Positions 7,218 to 15,609 of a stretch of DNA of 64,000 nucleotides are shown piece by piece. Numbering within the stretch: the stretch's first letter is position 1; every line of letters starts with the position of its first letter. The notes under the pieces are model-generated. The model saw nothing but the letters and a program-made list of their open reading frames with translations. It did not search any database and was not told the DNA's origin. The translations under genes were made by a program, and so were the position numbers. The stretch is from JBBQED01 sp038320345 (lineage in GTDB: Bacteria > Bacteroidota > Bacteroidia > AKYH767-A > OLB10), in NCBI GenBank assembly GCA_038320345.1, contig JBBQED010000004.1, positions 257,699 through 321,698 on the forward strand, read 5' to 3'.

Positions 7218-9965
7218 TTATTGCTTTACCATTTTCTTAGAATCAATTACTTTTCCATCGCAAATAAGCGTATAGGTATAAATTCCGGAACTTAAGTCAG
7301 AAGCATAAACCTCTAAAGTTCCTTCGCCAAAAGTTTCAATTTTCGCAGAACGAAGCACTCTTCCGTTGTTATCCGAAAACATAATTTTCGCTTCTTTAAT
7401 ATTCTCCGTTATATAGTAAGTTATTTGAGTGCTTTCAGCAAATGGATTAGGGTCATTTTGATTTAAAATGATTCCTTGATTATTACTGAGTTCGATTTTT
7501 TGATTTGGATTTCCAATTTTATTACCACTATTGTTGACTGGAGAAGCCAGTAAAGTTGAAAGAACCGCCATAACTGAATCCATATTATGTTTTTGAGTTT
7601 TGATTTCAGCCAGTAAAATAGGGACCAGTTCTATATAATTTAACGCTTTATAATCTACACCCGGAGTTATAATAGCACCAGTAGAATCGTAAGCTTCAGG
7701 CTGGCGTGTTCTTTTAACTAAACCTGGCAAAATACTTTCTACATCTTGAGCAAATAAGCCATAATGCACACCAGAGGGCAAGTTAATTCCCGGATAATTT
7801 ACTGAATCAAATGTATATGTTTTAGGTTGTAATGCATCAATAATTGCAGATACATTTTGAGCATCTGTAACATTCTGCTTGAACTTCATATCTGAAGTTA
7901 TATATGTACCATTTGTTACATAAACATCACCATTGAAGTAACCTGCTGCATCAGTACAAACGGCCGAAACACACGATCCAGGAGGTGCTACTCCATAAAT
8001 ACCATAATTATTAGTTCCAGTTGCTGCGTATCCATACACACCAAAATTATTTTGTGCCGGAGAGTAAGCTACAGCTTTAACACCATAAACATCCGTTCCA
8101 TCATCACCGTAACCTAAGGCATCCACACCAATACTTTCAGTAGTGCCGCTATGTCCATATCCACGTACACCGATGGCATTTTTTCCAAGATAACCAACTC
8201 CATGAACTCCATAATTATAAGTAGCAGGAGTTCCTGTAGCTTCTACCTCTACTCCATAATTGGTAGGTGATATACCTTTTTCTGCTCCTGTTACTCTGCC
8301 ATAAAATCCATATGAGGAAAGAGAATTAGTTCCACCTGTAATATTTGCCAGATAGCCTGTATTATACTCGCTGTTACCGTTTACATCTACATAATGTCCA
8401 TATTTATGTGAATTTGCAACTGTTGTTGGATTTGCTGTTGTCCTAAAATATGAACCGTAAGATATCACATCAAAAGCTCCTGTTGAAAGATTTATTCCTG
8501 TGTTTGTTCCATTGGCACTGTGAGTAACAATTGCAATCCCAGTAGAATTCCCTGTGGAAGCATTAGTATAAGCTAGTGACATTGCTTGATTAGTAACCGG
8601 AGCAACACCAACACCAACACCTACAAATCCATTCGCATCTTCCTGCATTGTTGCCTGACAAGCAGATGTACCTGCTGAATTAGTATATTTCATAATATGG
8701 TTGGTGTTGCCACTACCTGCACAAGCATTGATACTACCTGCTCCCTGGTCTGGAACTAAAATAACATCCCCGGAGGCATCTACTGTAAGAACTTTCCCAG
8801 TTGAGGCCACAGTGGGTGTAAAGCTAGATGTTAAATTTGTAAACCTTAATCCACTATTACCAGTTGTACCGTTTGTAATTTCTAAAGTATTTGCAGGTGT
8901 TGAACCCGTATTAATTCCTACATTTCTTGGTGTAGTCCCTGCACGTGGCGAAATGATTAAATCTCCATTGGAAGTAGATTCAAAATCTGTAAAGCGTGGA
9001 GTACCACCATGCGCTTGTGCTAATCTAAATTGAGGCACAGAACCACCATTAAATACTTCTAAGCGTCTGCCGGGGGATTGTGTATTAATACCAACGTTAG
9101 CATTATTACCATTTAATTCCGCTTCTATCACTAAATCACCTGATACTGTACATTCAAAATCCACATGTGCACCTTGAGCAATAGCAACATTTTGTGTGTG
9201 AGTTAAACGAAATTGTGGCAAGTTTAAACCTCCATCTAATACCTCTAAACGACGTTGAGGTCGAATGGTATTAGTTAATGGTGGCTGACCGGCAATATAG
9301 AAATTCCCTATGCCAACATTTCCATTCCAACTTAACCGCATAGTCTCTAAACCATCATTTGTACCAGAAGTACCATTAATTCCAAGTGGAGTTGCAAAAA
9401 TAAATCGAAGGTCATTGAAATTATCAGGAAGTGCTGCGTTATCTCCCCAGCTAATTATTGCATCCATATGGTCATCCCACAAATCCTGACTGTGGCCCAT
9501 TGGATCAAATTCATGTTTAAGACCAAAATACATGTTATCATTTCGTGCATTAGTGTAAGTACCGACATCCATCCATGTCCGATGTCCACCTGCTCCAGTA
9601 ATCCACCGATGACCAAGATGTAATAAGGAAACTGGAATAGCCGGAAACGCTCCAAACGTAGCATCATCTTCGCTTATTTGCATCCGTCCCACGTTTTGGA
9701 GTGTAACTCCATCGGGTGCTGTTAAATTGTCCTCAAAAATTCTTGCCCGAAGATTATTGAATGCTCCTGCTCCTCCTGTTGTGTAAAAATTGATTGGATT
9801 TGTATTTTCGTTTTTAATTTGAACATCTGCTGGATTCACTGTATTCCAACCCAAAAATTCTCCTCCTCCCGGACTTGTATTTCCAAAAATAGTTGTTTGA
9901 CATTTGATTAATGTAAAGTGCATACAAAAAATTACACTTAAACAAAGAAATTTAGATTTTTTCAT
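7218..9965 (-). CDS. Type IX secreted protein with S74-type tail-fiber domain
   Basis: 915 aa. An N-terminal signal segment ending LIKCQ is followed by a long region rich in Gly, Asn and Thr with recurring GI(G)NTQSPGRRLEV-like and YGVYGYA/YGIYGVA-like short repeats, as in tail-fiber or trimeric stalk proteins. Around residues 690-790, SDMKFKQNV and YGLFAQDVESILPGLV mark an intramolecular chaperone domain of the peptidase S74 type. The last 80 residues or so (NDPNPF, then SGIYTYTLICDGKVIDSKK) are a type IX sorting domain. The protein is probably exported and surface-exposed. The gene upstream ends only 12 bp away, so the two are likely co-transcribed. Confidence 0.85.
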   Translation of the reverse strand: MKKSKFLCLSVIFCMHFTLIKCQTTIFGNTSPGGGEFLGWNTVNPADVQIKNENTNPINFYTTGGAGAFNNLRARIFEDNLTAPDGVTLQNVGRMQISEDDATFGAFPAIPVSLLHLGHRWITGAGGHRTWMDVGTYTNARNDNMYFGLKHEFDPMGHSQDLWDDHMDAIISWGDNAALPDNFNDLRFIFATPLGINGTSGTNDGLETMRLSWNGNVGIGNFYIAGQPPLTNTIRPQRRLEVLDGGLNLPQFRLTHTQNVAIAQGAHVDFECTVSGDLVIEAELNGNNANVGINTQSPGRRLEVFNGGSVPQFRLAQAHGGTPRFTDFESTSNGDLIISPRAGTTPRNVGINTGSTPANTLEITNGTTGNSGLRFTNLTSSFTPTVASTGKVLTVDASGDVILVPDQGAGSINACAGSGNTNHIMKYTNSAGTSACQATMQEDANGFVGVGVGVAPVTNQAMSLAYTNASTGNSTGIAIVTHSANGTNTGINLSTGAFDVISYGSYFRTTANPTTVANSHKYGHYVDVNGNSEYNTGYLANITGGTNSLSSYGFYGRVTGAEKGISPTNYGVEVEATGTPATYNYGVHGVGYLGKNAIGVRGYGHSGTTESIGVDALGYGDDGTDVYGVKAVAYSPAQNNFGVYGYAATGTNNYGIYGVAPPGSCVSAVCTDAAGYFNGDVYVTNGTYITSDMKFKQNVTDAQNVSAIIDALQPKTYTFDSVNYPGINLPSGVHYGLFAQDVESILPGLVKRTRQPEAYDSTGAIITPGVDYKALNYIELVPILLAEIKTQKHNMDSVMAVLSTLLASPVNNSGNKIGNPNQKIELSNNQGIILNQNDPNPFAESTQITYYITENIKEAKIMFSDNNGRVLRSAKIETFGEGTLEVYASDLSSGIYTYTLICDGKVIDSKKMVKQ

Positions 9966-9977
9966 GTGGTCAGGTTT

Positions 9978-10928
9978 TTATCTTGTTAAAATCAACTTAT
10001 ATTTAAAAAATAATTTATTTCTTCTAAACAAATGACAAAAGTAAAGTCCACTAGATATATCATCAAGTGAATAAGTTTCATTTTTATTAGATAATTTTCT
10101 AGAAATAAGTAACCGTCCACTTTGGTCAAAAATTTTTATATAATCATCATTCGAACTATTGGAAAATTTGATAAATCCAGGTGACGGATTGGGAAACATC
10201 AAACAGGGCAAATAAGTTAAGTCAGGTAAAGCAGTCCAATTTTGAGCGAATACTGAATCAGTTGAGACGCAGATGTCATCTACGTAATAATAAGAGTAGT
10301 CAAAAAAAAGTCCCAAATTATTAGTGTCGGTATTTATGTCGTCGAAGAAATTTCCGACCATTATATAGGTGTAATTTGAATCGGCAAAGAAACTTCCAGA
10401 AATTTTAGTCCAACTTAAAGTATCATCTAAAATTACATCCATATAAATGTGCGCAAAATTATTAATGGCAGGTTCATCAAATTGCGAATGCTGATAAACA
10501 GAAAATCTAGCCCCTAATTTATTTGTCGCTAAAGAATAATTATTTGTGTTTGCACAATTTACAAACATTGTAAAATAGTACTTTACTCCCACAGTTAAAC
10601 TAATAATTAAAGGAGCAGCAAAAAATTCTCGATAATTCGGACCATTTGGTCCAGCTGGATTTCTATAACTCACGATTCCTGCCATCCCAACCCCACTTCT
10701 TGGATATTGATATCCAAAAGGCATATCTGGCATATTGAAAATTGGATTACAGACATTATAATAATCAGGCGTATTTCCAAAATTAAACCAAGAGTTAGCA
10801 GCTTCTATTTGATTTAAATACTGAGGGCAAAACAAAGTATCCTCAAAACTCGGATTAGGCACCAGATTTTGCTGAGCCTGTGCGGGGATATAAAGCAATA
10901 AAAGCAATATCAAAGTTAAATGCCTCAT
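9978..10928 (-). CDS. Type IX secreted protein, function unknown
   Basis: 316 aa. The signal peptide MRHLTLILLLLLYIPAQAQ is followed by NLVPNPSFEDTLFCP, a start typical of a beta-sandwich module found in many secreted Bacteroidota proteins (PNPSFE, then CP and PDYYNVCNP). The C-terminal portion (CLMFPNPSPGFIKFSN, then LDDISSGLYFCHLF) is a type IX sorting domain ending in basic residues. No catalytic motif was recognised; a ligand- or carbohydrate-binding role is only a guess from the fold. It has a good promoter and is followed by the S74-type protein. Confidence 0.8.
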   Translation of the reverse strand: MRHLTLILLLLLYIPAQAQQNLVPNPSFEDTLFCPQYLNQIEAANSWFNFGNTPDYYNVCNPIFNMPDMPFGYQYPRSGVGMAGIVSYRNPAGPNGPNYREFFAAPLIISLTVGVKYYFTMFVNCANTNNYSLATNKLGARFSVYQHSQFDEPAINNFAHIYMDVILDDTLSWTKISGSFFADSNYTYIMVGNFFDDINTDTNNLGLFFDYSYYYVDDICVSTDSVFAQNWTALPDLTYLPCLMFPNPSPGFIKFSNSSNDDYIKIFDQSGRLLISRKLSNKNETYSLDDISSGLYFCHLFRRNKLFFKYKLILTR

Positions 10929-10953
10929 TGGTGAAAATTTAAATAGTGTTAAG

Positions 10954-10984
10954 TAAAAGTAATGGGAAATATTGGAAATGCAAA
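10954..10984 (-). promoter_or_regulatory. Promoter of the two-gene secreted protein operon
   Basis: On the minus strand TTTG (10984-10981) is followed after 19 nt by TACTTTTA (10961-10954), one mismatch from TAnnTTTG. The ATG is at 10928. Confidence 0.5.
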
Positions 10985-11061
10985 TATTTATGCATTTATT
11001 ATTAAATTAATTCAATACAAAATATAGTGTAGCATAATTACAGTAAAAATCAATTAGCAAT

Positions 11062-11190
11062 TTAACTTATTAATACTGCTCCGCACAACAAATCAAGAGC
11101 ATGATCAGCGTTGTAGGAAGTTGATGTAGCATCTCCCGGATTCCAAATCCTAAAGCCATCTGTTGCATTGAGTAATTGATTTTCCTGCAT
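11062..11190 (-). other. Small ORF, possible remnant
   Basis: A 42-codon frame (MQENQLLNATDGFRIWNPGD, then NADHALDLLCGAVLIS) in an otherwise empty intergenic gap. It has protein-like composition but no signal peptide, no promoter and no recognised family. It may be a fragment of a decayed gene or chance. Confidence 0.2.
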
Positions 11191-11228
11191 TGTCTAAACA
11201 TATATCAGCAAATAATATTTAAATAATT

Positions 11229-11969
11229 TCACTTTTCAATGCGGGCAAGTCGTAAGAATATTGGAAAAACAACTTTATGATGTTCTTTTCGACTCAAAAC
11301 TTGCTTCAACTCAGTTCTGATAAGATCCAGAGGATTTTTTTGATGGGCTTTTTGATAATGCTTCACAGCCGACCATGTTTCCAAATATCCTAAAATTTGC
11401 TCCGCAGTCCAGTTCAGTTCCATTTTAAAATCCTCATGACTGATTTCATGAAAAGGGAATGGGATAGTTTGATAATTCTCATCTAGATATCGGCGTTCAT
11501 AATCCCAATAAACGCCAATAACACTATCATAAAATTCAGTGATAATTGCATCTACTTCTGATGAAATCTGAAAAAATCCGTAACCAAACACAGCAAGAAT
11601 CGCTTCTGGTTTCGCAGTACGTTTTACTTCCGCATAAAAAAGATCGAAATCAAACCAGTGAATAGCTTGAGCGACTGTAATTAGATCAAAAGAATTATCT
11701 GGAAACGTTGTAAGCTCTGCTCTACTAACACTATAAACAATTTTGTTGTTCGGTGCTGCTTGCTGAATTTGCTGTGTACTAATATCTGTAGCCTGTACAG
11801 TCGTAAAATATTCCGATAAAACTTGCGCTACTTGACCATTTCCAGTGCCACAATCCCAAGCTTGATTATTTTCCTTGACTAACGAGACAATAAAACGAAG
11901 CATCTCTGCTGGATAAACGGGCCGATACTTTGCATAGAGATGACTGGCGTTAGAAAAATTATCTTTCAT
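11229..11969 (-). CDS. Class I SAM-dependent methyltransferase
   Basis: 246 aa with the Rossmann methyltransferase pattern: motif I AWDCGTGNGQVAQ (about residues 38-50), an acidic end of strand 2 (VQATDIS), and motif IV-like SFDLITVAQAIHWFD, as in family 11 (ubiE/COQ5-like) enzymes. The N-terminal YAKYRPVYPAEML is typical of small-molecule methyltransferases near YcgJ/Tam. The substrate is unknown. It lies 12 bp downstream of the DUF1801 gene, so the pair is likely an operon. Confidence 0.85.
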   Translation of the reverse strand: MKDNFSNASHLYAKYRPVYPAEMLRFIVSLVKENNQAWDCGTGNGQVAQVLSEYFTTVQATDISTQQIQQAAPNNKIVYSVSRAELTTFPDNSFDLITVAQAIHWFDFDLFYAEVKRTAKPEAILAVFGYGFFQISSEVDAIITEFYDSVIGVYWDYERRYLDENYQTIPFPFHEISHEDFKMELNWTAEQILGYLETWSAVKHYQKAHQKNPLDLIRTELKQVLSRKEHHKVVFPIFLRLARIEK

Positions 11970-11981
11970 GTTAATCGTGTT

Positions 11982-12389
11982 TTATTTTTGGAAGGACTGA
12001 TCTAATTCAACAGCTTCATGCAGCAACAATGTTAATGCATGTTGATCGATTTCATAAATCGAATGGTAGATTTTATAATACACTTGTTTATTAGTACCCT
12101 GTGTAAGATAACTATTTACATCCTTTAGTTTGTTGCCCTGGCAAAAACCAAATAATACTCCATCGCGAATTCCACCCGATGGTATAGCGCCTGGCCAGAT
12201 CAAACATATTCTTTTCTTCCCGTAAAAAAATGGAACATTATAAGCAAGCTTTTCCCTACAAGTATCCGGTAAAACCGACCAAACAATTTCTTTCAAGTAA
12301 TCTACTATCATACGTTGATCGTCCGGCAAAAATTGTCGGAACTCCGTATACGATTGGAATTTTAAGCACTGTTGAAATGACTTAGCCAT
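11982..12389 (-). CDS. DUF1801 (YdhG-like) protein
   Basis: About 135 aa from ATG 12389 (MAKSFQQ); an upstream TTG at 12416 would add nine residues before this Met but is less likely. The motif order (DYLKEIVWSVLPDTCREKLAYNVPFFYGKKR, written here as one region at about 34-64, then GVLFGFCQGNKL) matches DUF1801, a small frataxin-like alpha/beta fold. The biochemical role of the family is not established. Confidence 0.75.
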   Translation of the reverse strand: MAKSFQQCLKFQSYTEFRQFLPDDQRMIVDYLKEIVWSVLPDTCREKLAYNVPFFYGKKRICLIWPGAIPSGGIRDGVLFGFCQGNKLKDVNSYLTQGTNKQVYYKIYHSIYEIDQHALTLLLHEAVELDQSFQK

Positions 12390-12727
12390 AAGATGAATGT
12401 GCCAACTTCGGATCAAATTTAAGCACTAAAGTGCTCTTCGACCAATAACTGATGGGGGTGGTGGTCTAAAATTAGGAGATAATTCAATAATTCCAAAATT
12501 TACTCCTATTCTACCTCCCAAAGGGAAGTAATTAAAATGCTCTCATATGTTAGTGGAATCAATTTAAGAGGTAATAAAAAAACTAGTATTAAATAAAATG
12601 CCGGTGAAGCATAAATATGCTATTTCTTAATTGCGCTTTTACTTGAAATAATCTGCATTAAAATATTTTTTCAAATTTGTAACATTCATGGAGAACTGGG
12701 CTCTTTCCATTATAAAACTGATAAACT
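12390..12727. other. Intergenic region, weak promoter only
   Basis: About 340 bp of AT-rich DNA between divergent genes. A weak promoter for the hydrolase gene may be TTG near 12653 with TATTTTTT about 18 nt further on. No RNA gene or ORF was seen. Confidence 0.3.
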
Positions 12728-13576
12728 ATGAAGAAATTTCAGTTAGCACTTCTTTTTACAATGCTCTACGGAGCCTGTAGTGTAGGTCAGGCCCAGACAT
12801 CCAAATACCCATTTGAGGTGAGCATAACTGGAAAAGGAAACCGTGCTATTGTATTTATCCCTGGGTTTTCATGTTCTGGAGATGTATGGAATGAAACGCG
12901 CAAAGATTATGAGAATGCATACACCTGTTATACATTAACGATGGCTGGCTTTGCTGGTGTGAATCCTGTAGGAGAAATAAAATTTTCTGCTTGGGAAAAA
13001 GGAATCGCAACATATATTATTGACAATAAAATTACTAAGCCCATTATTATTGGTCACAGTATGGGCGGAGGACTAGCAATGGCCATCGCTGCAGATTATC
13101 CGGATCTACTCTCAGGAATCATTGTTGTAGATGCGCTACCGTGTTTGTCAGCCATGATGAATCCTACATTCAAATCCAAAGAAAATAATGATTGTAGTGC
13201 GATGACGCAACAGATTGTGAGTGCCAGCTCAGAGGATTTCTTGCACATGCAGAAAGCATCTATAGCATCATTAATGTCAGATACTACAATGCAAGATCTA
13301 GTAGTAGGATGGTCGGTGAAATCCGATAGAAAAACGTTCGGAGATATGTATTGTGACTTCAGCAATACTGATCTACGAGAAAAAATTATTGCTATTAAAT
13401 GTCCGGCATTAATCTTACTCGAATCCTATTTTGCTAATTTTAAACCCGCGATGAAGGATCAATTCAAAAATCTCCAAACAGCTAATCTACAATATGCAAA
13501 TAAAGGTCTGCACTTTATCATGTATGACGATACTGAATGGTACAATGCACAGTTAAAGAAATTCTTGACGCAATAG
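12728..13576 (+). CDS. Exported alpha/beta hydrolase
   Basis: 282 aa. The signal peptide (about residues 1-23) ends VGQAQ. The hydrolase core shows the oxyanion strand VFIPGFSCSG, the nucleophile elbow GHSMGGG with Ser111, and a C-terminal His in KGLHFIMYDD. The length and layout fit esterase/lipase-like or haloperoxidase-like hydrolases. The substrate is unknown. It lies 6 bp upstream of an ECF sigma factor gene and is probably co-transcribed with it, an unusual partner. Confidence 0.85.
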   Translation: MKKFQLALLFTMLYGACSVGQAQTSKYPFEVSITGKGNRAIVFIPGFSCSGDVWNETRKDYENAYTCYTLTMAGFAGVNPVGEIKFSAWEKGIATYIIDNKITKPIIIGHSMGGGLAMAIAADYPDLLSGIIVVDALPCLSAMMNPTFKSKENNDCSAMTQQIVSASSEDFLHMQKASIASLMSDTTMQDLVVGWSVKSDRKTFGDMYCDFSNTDLREKIIAIKCPALILLESYFANFKPAMKDQFKNLQTANLQYANKGLHFIMYDDTEWYNAQLKKFLTQ

Positions 13577-13582
13577 TAGGAT

Positions 13583-14050
13583 ATGGTTTTTGAAGACATT
13601 TATAAAACGCACTGGAAAAGAGTATTTCGTTTGTGCATGGGATATGTGAATGATGCTGATGTCGCCAAAGATATTGCACAGGAAACATTTATTATCGTTT
13701 GGCAGCAGTTACCAAAGTTAAGAAGCGATGTTGCACTGGTCTCCTGGATATTAAAAATCGCATCCAACCAATGCTTGAGACAAATTGGAAAAGAAAATAA
13801 ATTTCCAAAAACAGATTTACTTCCTGAAATTCCAGAAGCACCTCCACCAGAAATCGAAGACAAGGTAAAATTTCTTTATCAATGTATTGCTGAACTTAAA
13901 GAAACAGATCGTCTTATAATTTCTCTTGAATTGGAGGATGTTAATCAGTCAGAAATCGCTGAAATCATGGGGCTTACTCCCTCTAATGTGCGGGTAAGGA
14001 TCCACAGAATAAAAGAATTATTAACAGAAAAATTTAGACGTTATGAGTAA
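13583..14050 (+). CDS. ECF-type RNA polymerase sigma factor
   Basis: 155 aa. Region 2 (MVFEDIYKTHWKRVFRLC, then DAEDVAQ-like DVAKDIAQETFIIVWQQL) spans about residues 1-65. Region 4 with a helix-turn-helix (LEDVNQSEIAEIMGLTPSN) spans about 110-150. It overlaps the next gene by 8 bp. Such sigma factors usually pair with a membrane anti-sigma factor; here the downstream partner is a four-helix membrane protein that is not a recognised anti-sigma family. Confidence 0.9.
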   Translation: MVFEDIYKTHWKRVFRLCMGYVNDADVAKDIAQETFIIVWQQLPKLRSDVALVSWILKIASNQCLRQIGKENKFPKTDLLPEIPEAPPPEIEDKVKFLYQCIAELKETDRLIISLELEDVNQSEIAEIMGLTPSNVRVRIHRIKELLTEKFRRYE

Positions 14051-14636
14051 TCAACAAGACTTTAAAGCATTGTGGAATCAGCAGGATGCCAATGCTCCAG
14101 ATATAAAAGCACTTTATAAAAAAGCAAATCAATACAAACGCAAAAGTATAGTAAAGTTAGTCCTTACGAATATTTTGTTGATTGCTACTTCACTATTTAT
14201 TGGATCTATCTGGTACTATTTTCAACCGGAGATGACCAGCACAAAAATTGGAATTATCCTAATAATAGTGGCGATGGTATTGTATTTAGCCGCTTTTAAT
14301 TTAATGATCCCACTCTTAAATAAAATCGGTTCTGAGATGAATGCTAAAGAATATCTACAAAAATTTCAGGCTTTAAAACAAAAGCAAATTTTTCTGCAGA
14401 CGACGATGATGAATTTGTATTTCTTTTTATTGTCGTTAGGACTTGCATTATATATGTATGAATATGCAGTACGATCTTTACCTTTTATGATCGTGGTATA
14501 CGCCCTTACTTTTACATGGATCGGAATCAGCTGGTTCTATCTAAGACCTAAAAAGATAAAATCAGAAACGCTTAAGTTGGAAGAATTACTTCATAAGTTT
14601 GAAAGAATCAATGAGCAGTTCAAGGGGGGCGAGTAA
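14043..14636 (+). CDS. Four-helix membrane protein next to sigma factor
   Basis: 197 aa. A charged cytoplasmic start (MSNQQDFKALWNQQDANAPD) is followed by four predicted membrane helices at about 38-60, 73-97, 116-140 and 146-166, and a charged C-terminal tail. No family was recognised beyond general resemblance to membrane proteins encoded after ECF sigma genes in Bacteroidota. The 8-bp overlap suggests translational coupling and a role in controlling the sigma factor. Confidence 0.65.
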   Translation: MSNQQDFKALWNQQDANAPDIKALYKKANQYKRKSIVKLVLTNILLIATSLFIGSIWYYFQPEMTSTKIGIILIIVAMVLYLAAFNLMIPLLNKIGSEMNAKEYLQKFQALKQKQIFLQTTMMNLYFFLLSLGLALYMYEYAVRSLPFMIVVYALTFTWIGISWFYLRPKKIKSETLKLEELLHKFERINEQFKGGE

Positions 14637-14806
14637 TCTTACTGAACTTTAGAAATGACTACAAAGGCGCAATTTTTAGGAATGTTAAATCAATAGTAAC
14701 AATAACTTCAACTATATTGTCATTTTTCTGTTCTCCTTTGTCCAATCTAGGAAATTCATTCGTTATTGGGGTGTAATTGATAAATAACCCTCTAAAACTA
14801 AAAAAA

Positions 14807-15190
14807 ATGACAGGTAAAGAAAATGCTCTCAATTGGTTTGAAATCCCTGCTGACGATATTAGTCGCGCTAAAAAATTCTACGAAACCATCTTTGGCTTTA
14901 AGATGCCGGATCAGGAAATGATGGGTATGAAGATGGCGATGTTCCCCTCTGAAGATATGAATGGCAAGGTATCAGGATGTGTGGTACAAAGTACGGCTCA
15001 CAAGCCGAGCAAAGATGGCTCTAAAATCTACCTCAATGGAAATCCAGATCTGTCTGCTGCCTTATCTAAAATAGATGGAGCGGGAGGTAAAGTGGTGATG
15101 CCCAAAACAAAAATTAGTGATGAGATTGGATTTATGGCTTTTTTCTTAGATTCGGAAGGGAATAATGTAGCGCTACACTCCAATCAATAA
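14807..15190 (+). CDS. VOC (glyoxalase-like) family protein
   Basis: About 127 aa from ATG 14807 (MTGKENALNWFEIPADDISR); the TTG at 14777 would add ten unlikely residues. One glyoxalase/bleomycin-resistance fold is visible: NWFEIPADDISRAKKFYETI at the start and FFLDSEGNNVALHSNQ at the end, where the acidic metal-ligand position in DSEGN sits. Its specific reaction is unknown. It is followed after 11 bp by a YciI-like gene and then a sigma factor, a known type of cluster. Confidence 0.85.
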   Translation: MTGKENALNWFEIPADDISRAKKFYETIFGFKMPDQEMMGMKMAMFPSEDMNGKVSGCVVQSTAHKPSKDGSKIYLNGNPDLSAALSKIDGAGGKVVMPKTKISDEIGFMAFFLDSEGNNVALHSNQ

Positions 15191-15201
15191 CCTTAAAATC
15201 T

Positions 15202-15549
15202 ATGAAAGAATTTCTTTTAATCTTCAGAAGTGAATCTCCTAGTACCGAACCTCCAATGTCGCCCGATCAAATTCAGGCGATGATGAAACCTTGGCAAGAC
15301 TGGATTGGAAGTTTGGCGGCTCAAAATAAATTGGTAAGTACTGGCAACAGGCTTGAACAAGATGGAAAAGTGATAAAGCCAGGCAATATCGTTACCAATG
15401 GTCCATTTGTTGAAATTAAAGAAAGCATTGGCGGTTATACCATCATCCGTGCAGAAAACTTGGAAGAAGCAACTGAACTTTCTAAAGGTTGTCCAATCCT
15501 CTTTGTTGGAGGCACCGTGGAGATTCGTGCTATCATTCCCATGGATTAA
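15202..15549 (+). CDS. YciI-like (DGPF) protein
   Basis: 115 aa. MKEFLLIFRSE, MSPDQIQAMMKPWQDWIGSL, and NGPFVEIKESIGGYTIIRA match the YCII/DGPF family, a ferredoxin-like dimeric fold of unclear function. In many bacteria DGPF proteins are encoded next to ECF42-type sigma factors, as here. A strong hairpin follows, so most transcripts probably end before the sigma gene. Confidence 0.88.
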   Translation: MKEFLLIFRSESPSTEPPMSPDQIQAMMKPWQDWIGSLAAQNKLVSTGNRLEQDGKVIKPGNIVTNGPFVEIKESIGGYTIIRAENLEEATELSKGCPILFVGGTVEIRAIIPMD

Positions 15550-15560
15550 ATTCCAAATTC

Positions 15561-15598
15561 AAAAATAATCTCCTGATCTTTATCGGGAGATTATTTTT
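15561..15598 (+). terminator. Terminator between YciI and sigma genes
   Basis: A 17-bp nearly perfect stem (arms 15561-15577 and 15582-15598) has a CTTT loop and ends in TTTTT. The symmetric A and T flanks let it work in either direction. It lies between two co-oriented genes and may tune expression of the sigma factor. Confidence 0.8.
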
Positions 15599-15609
15599 GA
15601 TTCGCCTTC

